From Pseudopithomyces maydicus (Eukaryota; Ascomycota; Dothideomycetes; Pleosporales; Didymosphaeriaceae), in contig JANTUC010000010.1 in the NCBI GenBank assembly GCA_026873275.1, positions 1,364,001-1,428,000 on the forward strand: a stretch of 64,000 nt of DNA, given 5' to 3'. Below the pieces are notes generated by a model, which was not told the DNA's origin, did no database searches, and worked only from the letters and a program-made list of their open reading frames with translations. Of this stretch, positions 1 through 12,600 are shown piece by piece (position 1 is the first letter of the stretch; the number at the start of each line of letters is the position of its first letter). The translations under genes and the position numbers were made by a program.

Positions 1-2271
1 ACTATGTGGAAGAGCTCAAGACGGAGGTCACCAAGGCTCAGATGGTGCGTCCAAGTTCGCCGAGCACGCCAATCATTCGTCGCAAGTCCAGTCAAAACGT
101 GCTTGCCAACGACCGCTCAAACCGTGCGTTCGCATCTCTCCGCAACATTGCCTTGGATCACTTTGAGGAACAACCCGATACCATCCAGAACTTTGAGTTG
201 AACTTGAATGCCATCATGACCGAGCTGCACACGCGCACAGAGAAGGTCCAAGAGCTGGAGGCCGAAGTTGGCTCCGTGAAGAAAGACATGGACGACAAGA
301 TAAGGCTGATCAATGGTCTTACCAAAGAACGGTCTAGCTTGAACACGTCGACCCCTCTTGACATCTCTGTTGTTGCCACAATGCAGGAACAGCTCAGGCA
401 CAGCGAGGAGCAGATGGAAGAGTTGAAGGGCTCACACTCGCAGCGAGAGCAGGAGCTTTTGACCCAAATTGCTAATCTCAAGGCATCCGTCGCTTCCACT
501 GACATTTCCGACGAACCTGTTTCTCCACGACATCTCGCACCACCAGTCCAGGCGCCGGCTGGGTCGCTCGCAGTAGATGATGATGGGCAGTCGCAAATCG
601 TTAAACTCCAGGACGACCTTGCTCAGTTGCAGTCCAAATACGAGCTGCACCAGCATACAAGTGCACGAGAGCTGGAGTCCGCAATGAAGACGCTGCAGGA
701 CAACCACACGGCTCGCGTTGCCGAGTTGGAGCAAACTCATGGCGCGCATGCTGAGGCTCAGCTCGAGCAGGAAAAGACCAAGCATGCTGAGCTTGTCGCT
801 GCTCTTCAAACCCAGGTAGAGGAGCACAAGAACACTGCTGTGACACATGCGGCTCGCATTTCCGAGCTTGAGGAGCTGCACGCCAAGATTCTCCGACAAG
901 TTGAAGAGGATGCAGAAGCGTCAGAGCTCAAGCAAAAGGAGCTAGAGACTCACAAGTCCCTCGTTTCAAACTTGGAGGAGCAGATTGAACAGCACAAAGC
1001 CGCTGTTGCGTTTCACGAGCAAAGTTTGGAGACGCTCAAACAATCGCATACTAGCGAACTCGACAAGTTGGCTGGTGAGCTCACCGCGCAGCAAAATTCG
1101 TCACAAACGCTCCAGACAGATCTTGCGAAGGTCAAGGCAGACATGGAGAGTTTGCTTTCCGGGGTTTCCGCTGCATTGGATGAAGAGACAGACATGTCTC
1201 AGGTCCATTCGAAGATCCAGAGTCTAGTTGAAGAGCGAAAGTCACTGTCGGGTCAAATGGAGAAAGCTCTCGGCGAGCTTGAGTCACATCGAAATGAGCT
1301 CTCGGAAGCGAACCAGACAATTGAGCGGCTGAAGAGTGAAAACTCCGAAACCACCTCTACTAACGAAAAGTTGAAGGGCACGATCAAGGAGCTTGAGGCG
1401 ATCAATTCTGATGTGTTGAAGCAATACCAGCAAATCAGCGACAAGGAAAGGAAAAGCTCGCGGCTCGTGCAGGAGCTGGAAGAGCAGCTCAATGCCAATT
1501 TCGACCAACATGCTGCGGCCACCAACCGTCTCTCTGCCCTGCAGATCGAGCGCAGTCGCGAGCTGCAAGACGCCATCGACCGGAAGGACCAACTTGAGCG
1601 AGAAGTCGAGCAATCTCGCATTCAAGTTGCACTTCTCGAGGTATGTAGACATGCTACGTACTTCTCATTCTTGACGCTAACACGAACAGTCTCAATTGGT
1701 GGATGCCAAGCGCGTTTCCAACCGCGAATCCATTGATCCTCGCGAGAACCTACAACGGTCGAATTCCAACAACTCCAACGTCCGCACGAGCACCAACCAC
1801 ACTTCTTTGCCCTCGCCACCACCGGCTATCCCTCTGCCGCCGCTGCCGGGCAGTCCTCCGCCACAGGCCAATGGCGCTTCGCCACCTGCGTCCCGCCACC
1901 AGAGCAAGGACATTGCGCAAGCGCAACTGGTCGAAGACCAGGAGGCCCGTATTCGCACGATTGAGAAGCATCTCTTCGCCGAAAAGCAGCTGACTGCTAC
2001 TCTTGAGGATGCTCTTACCGATCTGGAGCAATCCAGCCAGAGGACCAAAGACGAAGTTGGCAAGTGGCAGAAGAAATGCTCTGGTTTGGAGCAAGAGCTT
2101 GAAGCCCTTAAGAAGGAGCGTAGCATGGCACGCCACTCGCTCCAGGCCGTTGAAGAAGAGCGCAATGCACGCCTACGTGTGGAAGCCGAGCGCGCCCACC
2201 TTGAGGCCCGCATGGCCGCTCTGAACAACAGCCAAAAGAAAAAGAAGAAGGGTGGCCTGAACTGCTTCTAA
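1..2271 (+). CDS. Long coiled-coil protein, 3' part (possible kinesin-family tail)
   Basis: The reading frame is open from the window edge, so the start lies upstream. Exons are <1..1640 and 1690..2271; the 49-nt intron is phase 0 with GTATGT at its start, a GCTAAC branch site and an AG end. The visible ~740 residues are almost all heptad-rich coiled coil (Glu/Lys/Gln/Leu-rich), with a Ser-rich segment near the left edge (RRKSS) and a Pro-rich linker (PPPAIPLPPLPGSPP) in exon 2 before a last coiled coil. The protein ends in five or more lysines followed by GGLNCF. No catalytic domain lies inside the window. The tail resembles, from memory, the C-termini of fungal kinesin-family motors, but the motor domain would be upstream and unseen, so this name is an inference. 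Other large coiled-coil scaffold proteins are possible. Confidence 0.6.
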
Positions 2272-3396
2272 GCTCATGTTCCGGACCTCTCAGCATACGG
2301 CCAACTATTCAACGAAACGATACCCAACTATCCTTCGGTGTACAATTTGCACATATACCGTATCTGCTTTATCCGGCGCCTTTGGGAATGGATGCTACAT
2401 ACCCCGTTACACTACTTCATCTTCATCATCATCATCTGTTACCTTAACGCTTCTTGCGGCATACATTTACATTCGCTTTTCCTTTCTAGAAATGTGTTTA
2501 TGATTTGCGACCACTAGGAGTCCCGCCTTCCTGCATATAGCATGTAGCCTTCACGGCGGCAGGTGTCCACCGAAAATCTTCCCGCTACTACTTTTGGACC
2601 TTCTCCCTACTCCTTGTTTTTGGACCGATACTTCTTCTTTGGAACGAACAATTCCTTGGCTGTGCAACTTTAACCTTTGTGTGTGTTTTTTTTTCTATTT
2701 CTTCTCGCTTCTTCTTTTCTTCGGTTTATCTATCTATCGCGTACCTGCACCATACCCCCATATACTTCTTTTCGATTGGAGCTTTTACAGTGTGCGATAA
2801 GTAATGCATTCCCATGGGTAGCGGAGGGACCTTGTCATTGGTAATGTATGTATGTGAGCATGTACAGGGTGGGAAAAGTGCGCGTGGGAAATGGGAACGA
2901 TGGGAGATGGAAGTCTTCTTGTTTATAATGAGGTTGGAGGGGTAATTGAGGGGTTTTTGTAAGGATGGGGGATGAGGATTGGGCTGAAGAGGGGGAGAGG
3001 AGGTGATGGTAGTTTCTTAATCACATACCCATTGGCTTTTCTGTTTGAGATATGTGTGTTGGTTGTGTGTGATGATTGTTGCGAAGGCAATGGAAAATGG
3101 TTGATTTGTCTCGCATAGATTCCTATCTCTTGGTGGGTGGTTGGGTCCGAACCAGACTAGATTAGACCTTTACTCATCCAAGCAATGACAAGTACGTTAA
3201 AGTTTCACTTCGAGAAATCTCAGCTATTCCATCTAGCACACGTCCGTCCCAGGTAAGAGAGCACGTGAAAGAAGCAGAAACGTCCGACTTACGAACGAAT
3301 GATACTGACGTCTATATCAAATTCAATTGTCATATGTTTTTTTCATTATTCAGTAGGACATGTCTCATCACTACCTATCCGCTACCAATAGGCCCG
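2272..3396. other. Intergenic, convergent gene ends
   Basis: This holds the 3' flank of the coiled-coil gene and the 3' flank of the convergent aldo-keto reductase. There are T-rich stretches near 2690-2720, (TCA)n around 2420-2440 and G/T-rich sequence at 2820-3130. I see no gene. Confidence 0.6.
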
Positions 3397-4374
3397 TTAC
3401 TCGTCGTCTCCAAAGAAGACCTTGACCGGCAACCACGCATCACCGCACACCTTGAACCTCTCAGGCAGCGAGTCAATGACCTTCATCTCCGCCTCGTCAA
3501 GCTCCCATCCGTCCACCTCAAAGTTCGCCTTGATCCTCGACTCGGTGACACTCTTCGGAATCACGCTAGTGCCCCTCTGCAACCCCCACATGAGCAACAC
3601 CTGCTGCACCGTCTTGCCCTTCTTCTCGGCCAACTTCTTGAGCTCGTCGTTCTTGTACAGCGGCGAGTCGGTGGAGCCGAGGCACGAGTAGGCGGTCGCG
3701 TGGATGCCCTTCTCCTTGAGGTAGTCGAGGAGCTTGGGCGAGGGGTTGTTGGGGTGCAGCTCGATCTGGTTGACGGCCGGGGTGGTCTTGAAGTCCGGCG
3801 AGGCGAACAGCTTCTCGAGGTTCTGGATGGCGAAGTTGGACACGCCGATGTTCTTGACGCGGCCCGAGGCGGGCAGCTTTTGCATCTCGCGCCAGGTGTC
3901 GCGGAAGTCCCAGTCTGGGTAGTGCTTCTTGAGGTCGGTGGGGTCGGTGGAGGAGGGCCAGTGCTGAGGGGGTGTTAGTTGGTTTTTGAGTTGAAATGGA
4001 CGGTGCTGTGGGGATCAGCGTACCATGAGGTAGAGGTCGATGTAGTCAACGCCCAGGCTCTTCAGCGAGCTCTCGATGCCCTCTTCGACACGCTTGTGCC
4101 AGGGGTTGTCCAGCTTAGTTGTGATCCAAATCTCATCACGTGGCACGCCGGAGTCCTTGATGCCCTGGCCGACCTCGTGCTCGTTGCCATAGGCAAGGGC
4201 AGTGTCAATGTGTCTGTAGCCAGCCAGGAGGGCGGCCTTGACAGCCTCGCGGACCTCGTTAGGCTTCGACTGCCATGTTCCCAGGCCGATGGCGGGGATC
4301 TTGGCGCCCGTGTTGAGCGTGAAGGTTTCCTTGGTCCAGTTCTTGGGAGCCATTCTGGAAAGCGTACGGAGCAT
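3397..4374 (-). CDS. Aldo-keto reductase
   Basis: NADPH-dependent reduction of carbonyl compounds, family AKR (GCY1/xylose-reductase-like), probably cytosolic. Exon 1 is 4374..4024 and exon 2 is 3963..3397, with a 60-nt phase-0 intron; the product is 305 aa, normal for the family. The full catalytic tetrad is visible: D57 (HIDTALAYGNE), Y62, K87 (ITTKL) and H118. H118 is the first residue of exon 2, which fixes the splice site. The NADPH-phosphate loop is present near the C-terminus (IPKSVTESRIKAN). The start at 4374 gives a short basic leader; a second Met at residue 8 is an equally good start. It is divergent from the Fyv6-like gene with about 540 bp between them. The substrate cannot be told from sequence. 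Confidence 0.93.
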
Positions 4375-4914
4375 TCAAACAAGGTGAGTTAGACGGGAAA
4401 TGGGGTATCAAAAGCAAAAAAAAGTGTCAAGGGAGTACGATGGCAATTGGGAGGGGCAAGGCTGGGGGCTCCCAGACGTCTTATAAACCCCTCCATCGCC
4501 CATCGTTCCACAGCCCCCAGCCAGACAGTGACATAGCCGTACATGTTATTTTCCATTTCATCATAGGCCCCAAAAAAACCAACCCCCATAGGTACATACT
4601 GTACCCACCCCACTAGGTACGTACGTGAAGGCCTGCAGCACAACAAACAGCCACCGGAAGAATCTAGCCCGCCACGCCTTCCACGAACCACCGCCCGATT
4701 TCGCCGCAGCGGTGGGGTGCACACTAGCTACATCGGGTACTTCACCCGCCTAGCAGCACCACCCGTTGCCGTCCACCAGCCATCCCGAGCCAGCCAGCCG
4801 CGTGCACCACCTCTCAACGTCCATCGAATCGACGAATCGACACACTAGGTAGTTATATCCTAGACTACCACCCCTCGGCATCTCAACGCGGCTGATTCAG
4901 CAACCTCCGCAACC
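4375..4914. other. Divergent promoter region, AKR / Fyv6-like
   Basis: About 540 bp between the two divergent start codons. It contains a short ACGTACGTACGT-type stretch near 4615 and pyrimidine-rich sequence before 4915. No site could be assigned with confidence. Confidence 0.5.
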
Positions 4915-5813
4915 ATGTCCAGCGGCTTCGTGTCCGGGGGCACAATCGATAAGCCCACCGAGCGCGACGACGAGTGGCGCGCTGCACAGGCCGAGCTCGA
5001 GGCGAAGCGCCTCGAGAGGGAGGACCGCGACAGGCAGCACGATGGGAAGTCGCTGTATGAGGTGTTGCAGGCGAATAAAGGTGAATCATGCGACATTGCA
5101 CAACACACACACACAGCATTGATGTCTTTTTTTCTCTTTCTCTTTCTCCGAATAGAATTTCTAAATGAAAAAAACAAAAACAAAAAGGAAAGAAAGAAAA
5201 GAAAATCACGTGTATACACACACACATACGCAACTGCCCAGGTATATACGAAAGAAGTTCTGACTGACATGCTAGTTTTCACGGTCTAAGCCGCCAAGCA
5301 AGAAGCCTTCGAGGAAGCCGCCCGGCTGAAGAACCAGTTCCGCGGCCTCAACGACGAGGAGGCCGATTTCCTGGATTCCGCCCTGGAAGCCGCGCGGAAG
5401 AAGGAGGCCGACGTGCGGAAGGACACGAGGGAGCGGTTGGAGGCGTTTCGCAAGCTGCAGGAGGAGATGGAGAGGAAGGCCTTAGAGGGGGAGGAGGGGG
5501 AAGGGAAGGGGTCTGAGGGGGGAAGGCGGAGGAGGCGCAGCAGTGGGTGAGCCATGCGGGGAGGAAGAGGAGGAAGGGGCCCGAATTGTTGAAGGGGGTG
5601 AAGTTGAGGAGGGTGGGATCAGGGCCCGAGGAGGGGAAGGATGCTGGAGAGGAAAAGAAGAGCGCCGTGTCGGGGGAGAAGAGTGCTTCTCTGCCTGGAG
5701 CATCTGCGTCCAAGGTTCCGCCGGTCAAGGCATCGTCTGCGGCACCTCCGTCCAAGCCGAGTGGTCTCGTTTCTTTGGGCTTGGGATATGCTTCGTCGGA
5801 TGAGGATGATTGA
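4915..5813 (+). CDS. FAM192A/NIP30-domain protein, Fyv6-like splicing factor (apparent frameshift)
   Basis: Proteins with this N-terminal domain (human FAM192A/PSME3IP1, yeast Fyv6) are small nuclear proteins; Fyv6 acts in the second step of splicing. Exon 1 is 4915..5080 and exon 2 is 5291..5813, with a 210-nt intron carrying a CA repeat and a purine tract. The domain is clear: GFVSGGTIDKPTERDDEW, then HDGKSLYEVLQANK across the junction, then FRGLNDEEADFL. At about codon 131 the frame breaks: the first frame stops at 5548, while the expected continuation (EAQQWVSHAGRKRRKGPELL) is read in the -1 frame from 5517. The change sits exactly at a run of six G (5517-5522), and one more G restores a 229-aa protein ending SSDEDD. 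A sequencing deletion is the likeliest cause. Confidence 0.82.
5081..5290 (+). repeat. Low-complexity intron of the Fyv6-like gene
   Basis: The intron is long for this window (210 nt). It contains a (CA)n run near 5099-5113, a T/C-rich stretch, and an A-rich purine tract (about 5165-5205) followed by another (CA)n near 5214-5227. Simple-sequence expansion probably explains its length. Confidence 0.7.
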
Positions 5814-6629
5814 GTGGTATTCGATGGGACGGAGTATGGGCTTGGGTCGTCGTGCTTTGCGGAGGATATAGCGACCTTGCTGCCGAATGCGTTCTACACG
5901 TTGGTCAAGATGTATCCGCGGTGGCTTCTAATGTTGGCGAGAGAACAGGTCGCGAGAACACGGTACCTCGAGCTTCTAAGTATGCACTTGTGTGCAATAG
6001 GCGAAAAATTGTTAACTCTTTACGGCGATAAAAGATCAAAAATATCTGTTACATATCGGTCAAAATATACCCGCAATGGCCACTGATATTCACAGAAAAA
6101 CGGTAGCTCGAGCTTTTCAGTATGCGTCTGGATGATAAAAAAATCAGAATTCTTTCCCCGGTGTGAAAAGTTGTGTAACAGCCTCGCTTTCGTATCCGTT
6201 GTACAATGGATGTTCTTGAACCTACAGAATATATGTGGAGCAAGGCGATAACATAATCTCTTCTTTCCAATATCTTTCTATACTCTTTTTCGAGCATAAT
6301 TAAACCCCTATTCCTATCAGATGCATCGTTTTCTATCAGTACAGTTTTTTCTGCTTCATTTCGCTCACCCTGGTCTCTCACTTGATCCGTCTGAGATGTG
6401 ACGGATCAAGCTCCAGGACTGCTAAATTCTTTTACTGTCCCATCTCTCTTGCGTGCTAAGAAGTGTACCCCTTCTATTTATACCTCGTAACTCCTATCTA
6501 CACTTCCTCACACTCCTTCTCCAACATTATCCTTAACAAGTATTCTCAAACCTTGGTAGTCAAATCGGAACCTATCTTGCTGTCCTATTGTGGATCATAG
6601 TAGCATACAACAATCCCCGGCCGGTCGCC
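5814..6629. other. AT-rich intergenic region with a diverged duplication
   Basis: AT-richer than its surroundings, with no supported gene. A segment at about 5899-5986 recurs in altered form at about 6053-6126: CGGTA(C/G)CTCGAGCTT recurs 140 bp later and GGTCAA(G/A)AT recurs 155 bp later. Many of the differences are G-to-A changes. The right part is the upstream region of the giant gene. Confidence 0.6.
5899..6126. repeat. Two diverged direct copies of a ~75-90 bp segment
   Basis: Copy 1 is about 5899-5986 and copy 2 about 6053-6126. The right-hand 25 bp align almost fully (CGGTA.CTCGAGCTT.T.AGTATGC) and the left-hand 25 bp align with several G-to-A differences. The middle differs by an indel of about 15 bp. 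Confidence 0.55.
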
Positions 6630-9600
6630 ATGGCTGCTGCCGGGCCAATCGCCATGGCTGCCACCAGGCGGGATACGATGGAGTATATTTTACGGCACTT
6701 TATTCTGCCACCTAAACCGCCTCAGGCTGACGATGCGCACCCGGTTAATGAGAAAGCACTTCTGCAAACAACAACCACAGCCTTGCGAAACCTGCAGAAC
6801 AATCTTAGTACCACGGAACCGGTACTAGCTCAGATATTCGAATCGCCTATATCGGCAATTGAAAATTTCCTACGCAATCACAATGCCAATGGTTACATTG
6901 AAGAAAGCGAACTAGCCACGTCACTGCGGAATCTTGCTGATGATGCTGATTCCAAATCCGTCCCACTACACGTGAGAGCGCAAAACGCCTGTATTCTCGT
7001 CAGCAGACGCGAAGAATACATCTTATTCGATGTTTTCGAACTTTCTCCCCAGGATGATCGAGTAATGCAGATACAAGGTCGACTCGTACGATCCTTTCCA
7101 AATCATTCTTGTCTCATTCACAAGGATCGCCTACTCGAGAGCGGATTGATCGAAGCGCTAGCTAGTCATATCGCTAGGTTGAGCTGTTCCGAGGTTGCAG
7201 AATTTCGATTTGGATCCAGCACTCCCACCCATCCCGGCCTTGTGACAGATCACATGGTCAGTGTACTGTCTGCTCTAGGTGCGCCTACAACTCCAATTAG
7301 TATCACCAAGCACACACGCGAGGAAGTAAATTATTCTCCAGGTGGCTCGCCCTGGCGGAGATCACCAATCTGGCTACTTGTTCGTGTAGTCCTCCAGCTT
7401 GAATTTGTACGATCCGCAACCCATCCCACTTTGGCGAGACAGATATACAAGGCCGCGTTAGCACATTTGTTCTCTACAGTTCTTGAGGACGCGGACAAGG
7501 AGACGCTCGATCCGGAACTGCTGCATATAGCTTCTACAAAGATCAACCGGCGACTTCGGAAACTACAGACACTGGATGATGATTTATCTCAAACATTAAT
7601 CAATCCAGTTCGAACCACTCTGATCAGCCTCCATCAAAAGTGGGATACTCAACGGGAAGAGACCATGAGAAATACCGACTCAGACATTGATATGAGTGTT
7701 CTTCTGGGGATAGAGCCCACACATGACACTCAGATGGACATAAATAAGCTTGACAAGTTTCTAAGGCTAATTGGATCACGGAAAACCTCAGCCAAATGTT
7801 CATCATTCGAACCGGCATCAGAGTGTCCACAGTTCGACGATGTCGAATTGTTATTTGCCTTGGACGAAGCTGGCGAGCATAGGTATTTCCAGCTGTTAAC
7901 AGTCGAGAATTGGGTGAGAGAGAAGCTCCAATTCTGGCTAGATGCCCACAAGTATGAGAAGAAATCATGCCGACGACTATCTCGCTTGATGATGGCATAT
8001 CACCGCGCGGCGGAGAGCCTCTACTCCCAATCCGATGCGCCACGCAGTCTTTCTGTGATGTACATCACCATAGTCGAACTGTGGATTGCATGCGACATTT
8101 GTGCATGCTTGATGTACCCTTTACTTTCCGAGTACAGTCCAGAGATCAATCTCTTACCTCTCCAATCTTTGTCATTGCTGTTCAAGAGTCAGATGAAACG
8201 CCTGTTGAGAATCGAGTTCTATGCTGAGTCTCGGGAAAAAAAGCAGAGCAAAATCTGCCTTCTGTTTTCCGACAATTTGGACATGAACAATCCTTTTCCG
8301 TCCGGTATTTCGATTCGTCGGAAACCCTTCAGGATTTGCAGTCGCAGATTGAGCGCTATGCAGAGAACAAACAGCAACAGAAGATCGAAGAGTTGAAAGG
8401 AAAAAAGAAGGAGTATTACAATATGTTAGCAGAGGTGGATAAATTGTCATGCAGTGGGCATGAGACTGTCTACCGTGGTCGTGGGCTGAAACGAAAAGCG
8501 GTCGAGAGAACATCAAAATGCAAGAAATGTCAGTTGCGACAAAAGGCAGAGAAATTAAGCATCGAAGTTTACGAGCAGCCTTTGGGATCCTCAGAGTCAG
8601 ATGCAAAATCCCTGGTGTTTGAAGTCAATATTCCCGAGGCTTACAGTTACTGGCGCGATGCCACGGTTTATCTCTCGAAAAATGTTCTGCTTTCTGATTT
8701 CGACAAGGACCAAGGAAAGAAGGCATCTTCGTATACATTGTCGAATTATGCTGGACTAAAGCACTTTTTGAAAGGCCCATCAAGCCGGCGTATTGGTGTT
8801 TATTCATCAAGAAAGCCTGCCTTGGGCACAAAGAAGCCGATGAAAATTGGGGTCCAACTTCTGACTGACGAAGATGTCTGTGTGGAAAATGACTTGCGCT
8901 ACCGATACTACGATGACGAGGACAAATATGCTATGGAGAAACTTATGATGAGCCAGAAGGTCCAAAAGAGATGTACATGTAAGGTTCCTTCGAGGTCACC
9001 ACAGCTGCAGGGTCCTTTATGTCCTACCACATCGCCAAATCACGCAACACCCAATTCAGTCATGGCTTCTATCTCCGGATGCCCACGGCATATATCTATT
9101 GACCAATACAAGACATTGGGGCTGCTACCGCTTGGGAATAGGGTTCGGTACATTAACATACTCACTCAACTCCGAGCATCAACCGTGGATTTCACAAAGA
9201 GTGAGGTCCATGGCATCATATACCATATGACTCATATGGCGGGTCCGCGATCGAGGAAGAAAACCAACAACAATATTGCAATCGCACGTGAGGCCCATGG
9301 TATTCTGCACGATGTAGTCTTGTGCAATGCAATTCTGGAAGAAATCGACTTGATATTACGAAAAACCCAAGGAAATTGGGAGGCTTGGAGGTCATTGGCT
9401 ATCTGTGTACTACTGGTCCTTCGCATACTTGCACTCACAGAGACACCTGAGACCATGTCGCGCTGCTTTGAACACCTTCTCGCAGTTCGTCATATTGCCT
9501 TCGGCTGGGTACAATCGTTGGGGCAGAGATTGCGTACTGATTTAGGCAGTGCGCAACGCACCGAGCTTACATCCAAAAGAACAGAGATTGCGCTGCTGTG

Positions 9601-12600
9601 CATCACTACCTTCGATGTGGATGTTGCATTTATCAACAACATTCTCCATGATCCGGAGGCACTTTCAATATTGCTACAGACTTCCATCATCATACGAGAG
9701 AACAAGGAGACGGTCACATCAGACTATGAGTATCTCTACCAAGCCAATATTCAGTCCTGGAGAAATCTACTTTTTCGTTCATCACGAACGATCCAAGATG
9801 GTCTTATTTCAGGCGCATTCCAGGCTAGCTTCAACTCAGCGGTTGAAGCCGCTTGGGAACCCTTTCAACCTTCTGGAGATTGGGATTTACTTGATGAACC
9901 GAAGCATCACTGGGCGCATATCAGTTCTGGGCCTGACGAAGTTCATTTCAATTTCCTGACTGCTGATCTTTTGGTGAATGGGCTACCATTAGACCGGTTA
10001 CCAGACGAGTACACAGGGCACGAGACCTATAAGACGTTATTCAAAAGTATGCCCCTGGAGGTCATGCCAACAAATGAACCCGGTATGGCCTTCTCCACAA
10101 AACATACCATATCCGACTACAAGTTGAGCTTCGGATTGGATAAACAGAGGCAATACATGCTTGTTACTGCATCTAAAGACGGAGAGAAGCTTGAACTTAT
10201 TCCACAGCGTGTATTTGAAGGATCTCTTCCGGATCATTTTGTGAAAAACTATGTTCATTGGTTCAACTACGACACTGAAGAGATTATTTTTCGGAATTTG
10301 GATAAGCCTTGGACTACCACAAGTGACGCATGGTATTTCAGGAAGATTGGCTTGGGTTGGCAGCTACAAAACTTAACTTCTACTTTGGTCGCCCCGGATA
10401 GTAGAACCGGCGGTATACTCTCAAAAGTCTTCGACCACCTACAACACAGTCGTCATATTCATATCACGATTGACAACGCTTCATCACTCGTGTCTATTGA
10501 ACTTATCAGATTACGATTGAGTTTCAGCCTGCTTCCTGGAGAATCGTCCATTCAATCTTGCCAGTATAGTGGATACATCATCGACTCAAATCAACGTATC
10601 GGAACTTTGATCGGATTAAAAAGCAAATTGGTTTTGCGAGAAGAAAATAAAGGCAAAAGCCGAATGATTCTCATACCCGAGGGAACTATTGGCTATGCTA
10701 AGAAGCCTACACACATGAGTGTGTGGATTGAACCGGAATCAATTGAAAAAATTCACAACTATTACATTGATTCAGATCTAGGTCATTTAAAAGACAATGG
10801 GAGTCTACAGAGCAAGTATTTACTCTGTTACTTGCATGCGCTTACTGCCCATTTCAAAGTCGATAAATTGATAGGTCTGACTGGAACAGAAGCTGCTCTT
10901 TCAATATTACGTTTGCCTGCAGCGTCGTCTTTCAGATTTCTTGATTCTCGAAATATCGGTCTTCTTTCAAAGATAGATAACTTGTCCCCGGGTCGTAAAT
11001 TCCACCCCAGTTCGCTGAAATCGTCGCAGCAGGTTAGTTGGGATGAACAGTTACCTATTCTATCACAGCATTCCGCTTTCCACATCGAAGTAGAACGCTT
11101 ATTCCGCCTCGCAAAGACGAATCTCCTGTTACACCCGAAAAAAATCAGGTAGAATTGCCTGAACTTCGGTGCGTGGAGTCGAATCTATTAGTGAGGGATG
11201 ATGTGCGCTCATCGATCTTCCGCACTGATGGATTTGGTGCGGAATGCTTCACCCAGCAATTTGATACCATATATTCTGGACGAGAGACCTTGGATTTTAA
11301 ACGAAGCCAACGAGCATCTAATATGGTTAAGATGTTGACGCGCGAAAATATGGCTTTGTTCTGCAAGATGGAAAACCTCCAATTGGCACTTAACTCCAAG
11401 CACCTGAAAGATAGCTTGGTCAAGGGCCCTGGACCTTTAGAACCCAAGACTCTCTTGTTCGTAGCGGATTGGCTCTCCCAACCTTCACGGTATCTACCGC
11501 GATACTGGTGCTCATTACACACGGCTTTGTCAGCTTCACCAAATACCTTGAACAAATTCACGGTCATGATGTTTCTTTCTACTCTGGCATTCGCTGAGGG
11601 TGCTGATACAGATGTACTCCAAACTCTGGCAGCATTTTATAGGGTACCAGCTCTGGCACGGGTTTCTATACCCCAGGTTCTGGTACATCACTTTGACAAA
11701 GGTCACAAGCCCGAATTAGCGGACATTGTTAGAACTATCCACTCGAAAGCTCGAATGATTGAGGATTGTCCAGAAGAGAGTCTCCCTCAACAGCCCGGTG
11801 AATTGGGCGAAGAATTTTGCGCAAGGAGAAGCAAAGAATTTGGTGAGAACCAGGAGAACGCTATTGTTGCTTTTGCTAGCGCTCTTCACAGCCAGTGGCC
11901 GTGCGAGCGGCCCGAAATACCTTATACTCAGAATGCTAACAGATATATCAATACCGAGTCCGCGATGGAAGAAGTTTGGGTATCTTTCAAACAATGGCAT
12001 GACAATTATTTGTTCCAGCTCTATATAAACGATATCGCCAATGTTCTCAATCATCTACCGGTTGTAGGAATTCCCACAACCTGCAAGCAGTCAAGCATTC
12101 CTCCCCAAAAACAACTCGAGGATAATAAGACTAGGAGTTTCAGCGCAAAGGATATATTTTTGCTGAAGGCTCCGGTATCATTGCAAGTTTCTGGTAAGTA
12201 CTGTAGCCTATTCACTTGACTAACTTTACTAAATACTGTAGCGCAAGATCGAGATAGCATCCAATGGCCGACAAAACCCGGAATGGATATTCCTATCATC
12301 GAGAGTACCGTACGGAAACACGCTCAAGAGAATGACGGCTTGAATATTATTTTCAATAGTTTAGACAAAGTAGCGGTTTCTAAGATGGAGAAACAATATG
12401 TTGCGGACCTTCGCGAGAGTCGCAAATCACTCGGATCTGGACAACGAAGGGTGGAAATTATCCCTACGCAGCTGGAAGGAGCTCTCAGAGATATTCTTCA
12501 GAGTCACCTCAAAGATTGTGAAAAGCACTTTCAGAAGCTAAACTCGGTGCTCAGGGTAGTCGTGAGGTCAAATGACGATATCGCTTGCGACATAGACCAT

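Noticed and set aside
5081..5098. Continuation of the Fyv6-like frame past 5080
   Set aside because: Family sequence resumes only at 5291 and the donor and acceptor fit an intron.
8236..8242. Programmed ribosomal frameshift
   Set aside because: No downstream pseudoknot or shifted-stop design was seen, and the same one-base defect occurs at runs of different bases in unrelated genes, including tubulin.
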